From contig DATGEP010000393.1 in the NCBI GenBank assembly GCA_035310125.1, positions 1 through 14,094 on the forward strand: a stretch of 14,094 bases of DNA, given 5' to 3'. The notes below the pieces were generated by a model. It was not told where the DNA came from. It did no database searches and saw only the letters and a program-made list of their open reading frames with translations. How positions within the stretch are numbered: position 1 is the stretch's first letter; each line of letters starts with the position of its first letter. The DNA comes from DATGEP01 sp035310125. GTDB taxonomy: Bacteria > Chloroflexota > Ktedonobacteria > Ktedonobacterales > JADMIN01. Below, one piece after another: positions 12,292 through 14,094 of this stretch. The translations under genes were made by a program, and so were the position numbers.

Positions 12292-13839
12292 ATGGCTCCT
12301 GGGGGTGAAACGAATCGCTTGTATCGCAGCATTTGGCCACTTCCCGGTGGAGATGGCCATTTTCTGGCCACTCTACTGGAGATACTAACGTGGGTCCAAA
12401 GTCAGACACACTCGACAGTTCCTAACCTGTATGCATGGATGCGCCAGCGCTATGACTTGGGATCAGAGGCAAAAACCGCAATGGGGTATTTCCAACTGGT
12501 CGCTCGTATGGGATATCTGGAGTCACAGCGCAATGGGACGGTAATCCTCACGGCGCGCGCGCTGCAATTGCTACAGACTCGCGATACGCAGCCAGTCCTA
12601 GACGCTCTCATGCGGGAATGTCTTGGAACCTACGACATATTGGAGGCGGTAGGTCGTCTAGGCTCCGCGAACGGTAAGTCATTGCTCACCGAATTGGGCG
12701 AGCAATTTCCATTCTGGACTACATCTGCTCAATTTGTTTGGCGGCTTCAGTGGCTCTATAGCCTAGGATGTATAGAGAAAGTGGAGGGAGGATACATTAT
12801 TACCCTGGCTGGTCAGAGTGCGCTTCAAATGTATGGCTCATTACTTTCAACAGCAGACAGCATTACTCCCGTATCACCTTCGAATGCCGTCCCAATTCCG
12901 CCATTAGAAGTGAGCGAAGATTCGTTCCATGAGGAAGCAACTCCCGCAGTATCGGAAGCTACGGAGGCGGATTCACCCCCAGTTTTGGTTATTCGCGATG
13001 GGGTGGAACGACTCGCGGAGCGGATTCGGAGCGCCGCTCTAGAAAGCAGTGACGCGACTGGATTTGAGCGAGTAATCAGGGAGGCATTTCAGTTCCTCGG
13101 CTTTGTTGCCGAACACAAGAGTGGATCTGGTGATACTGATGTGCTGGTAACGGCAGCATTGGGCCAGGAAACGTATCGGTCTATCGTAGATGGTAAGTCG
13201 AGCCGGCACGGTCGGGTGGGGAACCAGCAAATCAACTGGCTGGCATTGGAACGCCATAAGTCTCAGCACAAGGCTGACTACATCTTGGTTGTTGCACCCA
13301 GCTTTAGCAGTGGCGATCTGCTTGATGACGCAGTGAAGACGGATGCGTCACTCCTTTCCGCAAACGATCTCGCCGCCGTCGTTCGATTGCACGCAAGTAC
13401 GCCTCTCTCACTAATCGATCTACGAGAGCTATTCAGATATGCCGGACGTCCAGAACTACCGCTTCAAAGAGTTCAAGAGAGGGCAGCAGAGGTGGCACGG
13501 CTACAGCGCCTACTCCCTGATATTCTTCGGACATTTGAACATAGTTATAGGGTTGGCGTTTCCGGACCCATTGCAGCAGATTCCTTGCACCTCATTCTGG
13601 CTCGCGATTACGGACGCGCGGTGTACACCAAAGACGAGATAGTTGCTGGACTTGAATTGCTGTCCGCACCTCTCGTAGGAGCACTCCGCAAGGTGACGGA
13701 CACAGCGTTTGCATTGCAAATGCCCATTATAAGCGTTGGCAGACGCTTCCAGGCGCAGGCGCGACAGCTATTGGAGGCAGCCGAAACGCCTATTCTGCCA
13801 GTTGCTATGGACAAAGACACGAGGCCCGACCGTTCATAG
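12292..13839 (+). CDS. PD-(D/E)XK endonuclease with N-terminal winged-helix-like domains (FokI-like layout)
   Basis: The 515-aa protein looks like a site-specific or modification-dependent DNA endonuclease. Residues 20-95 and 105-180 resemble two winged-helix units (TLLEILTWVQ, MGYFQLVARMGYLESQ, FVWRLQWLYSLGCIEKVEGG, ITLAGQSAL). A proline/acidic linker spans 186-232. The nuclease core follows: helix ATGFERVIREAFQFLGF with Glu259/264, SGSGDTDVLV with Asp283, and SIVDGKSS with Asp300-Gly-Lys302. The Asp-to-Asp spacing of 17 equals FokI D450-D467, and ADYILVVAPSF...SLIDLRELF parallels the end of the FokI domain. A helical tail (385-515) has no assigned role. ATG is chosen for GGAGG 6 bases upstream. 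A/T-richer codons than its neighbours suggest transfer. No methyltransferase is adjacent. The specificity is unknown. Confidence 0.75.
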   Translation: MAPGGETNRLYRSIWPLPGGDGHFLATLLEILTWVQSQTHSTVPNLYAWMRQRYDLGSEAKTAMGYFQLVARMGYLESQRNGTVILTARALQLLQTRDTQPVLDALMRECLGTYDILEAVGRLGSANGKSLLTELGEQFPFWTTSAQFVWRLQWLYSLGCIEKVEGGYIITLAGQSALQMYGSLLSTADSITPVSPSNAVPIPPLEVSEDSFHEEATPAVSEATEADSPPVLVIRDGVERLAERIRSAALESSDATGFERVIREAFQFLGFVAEHKSGSGDTDVLVTAALGQETYRSIVDGKSSRHGRVGNQQINWLALERHKSQHKADYILVVAPSFSSGDLLDDAVKTDASLLSANDLAAVVRLHASTPLSLIDLRELFRYAGRPELPLQRVQERAAEVARLQRLLPDILRTFEHSYRVGVSGPIAADSLHLILARDYGRAVYTKDEIVAGLELLSAPLVGALRKVTDTAFALQMPIISVGRRFQAQARQLLEAAETPILPVAMDKDTRPDRS

Positions 13840-13849
13840 AAGCGCAACT

Positions 13850-13881
13850 CGCCCCGGCGAACTCCAGGAAGCGCCGGGGCG
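13850..13881. terminator. Strong hairpin between the endonuclease and the DUF2269-like gene
   Basis: CGCCCCGGCG (13850-13859) pairs perfectly with CGCCGGGGCG (13872-13881) around a 12-base loop; three more pairs including one G-U extend it outward. It begins 10 bases after the nuclease stop and 37 bases from the convergent gene's stop. It could end both transcripts, although neither side has a T-run. Confidence 0.6.
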
Positions 13882-13917
13882 GGTGAACCATAGGCAGATC
13901 ACAGGGGGACCGGCGGA

Positions 13918-14094
13918 TCAGAAACCGGGCTTGAAGACCATCATCACCAGGATGAGCAGGACCAGCACCGCCAGCGTGATGCCGACGATGGTGCCGCGGG
14001 TGGCGAGCGCCTGGTACTCGGCGCTCTCCGCGCCGGAGGTGGCGAGCGTCTGGATCTGGCGGCGTAGGGTCGGGGTGTAGACGCCGTAGCCGAG
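13918..14094 (-). CDS. DUF2269-like integral membrane protein, C-terminal part
   Basis: The minus strand is open from the right edge to TGA at 13918-13920, giving 58 residues of a gene that begins outside the window. The fragment reads LGYGVYTPTLRRQIQTLATS..., then EYQALATRGTIVGITLAVLV (25-44), then LLILVMMVFKPGF at the end. The pattern Y-x-x-L-x-x-R followed by a last transmembrane helix and MVFKP is typical of DUF2269, a family of multi-spanning membrane proteins of unknown function. The role cannot be told from this end. It converges on the nuclease gene across a strong hairpin. Confidence 0.7.
   Translation of the reverse strand, partial: LGYGVYTPTLRRQIQTLATSGAESAEYQALATRGTIVGITLAVLVLLILVMMVFKPGF

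Overview
This is a G+C-rich window (apart from one island) with tightly packed small operons. The gene families look most like a soil or thermophilic Chloroflexota bacterium (Ktedonobacteria-like): a DUF2630 protein, a bacterial UBP-type zinc finger, a membrane-anchored BACON-like protein and dispersed GGGGCGCA palindromes. The phylum is an inference from gene content, with no rRNA or marker gene to confirm it.

Left part (1-4810). The window opens inside the C-terminus of a PLP-dependent cystathionine gamma-synthase-type enzyme. A single-cysteine peroxiredoxin-like protein follows on +. It converges on a probable three-gene minus-strand operon: zf-UBP protein, then DUF2630 protein, then a 14-TM DHA2 drug exporter. 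Next is an HxlR regulator divergent from a DoxX membrane protein. Their shared intergenic region holds two back-to-back sigma70-type promoters with overlapping -35 boxes and several related operator-like half-sites.

Middle part (4810-10790). A ParA/MinD-like protein that has lost its P-loop lysines converges on a HAD type II dehalogenase-like gene. Upstream of the latter on the minus strand are a YHS-domain protein and a GNAT acetyltransferase. A full-length aconitase (acnA) runs on +. Its 3' flank holds two identical GGGGCGCA palindromes around a central hairpin.

Right part (10790-14094). A minus-strand type II membrane protein with an extracytoplasmic BACON-like domain faces acnA. Beyond it is an 861-bp non-coding region with a third palindrome and an interspersed family of 20-bp repeats. 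Then comes an A+T-richer, probably acquired gene for a 515-aa PD-(D/E)XK endonuclease with N-terminal winged-helix-like segments. Its layout and active-site spacing recall FokI, and no methyltransferase lies beside it in the window. This is the best candidate for an undescribed defence or DNA-processing enzyme here. A strong hairpin separates it from the C-terminus of a DUF2269-like membrane protein that runs off the right edge.
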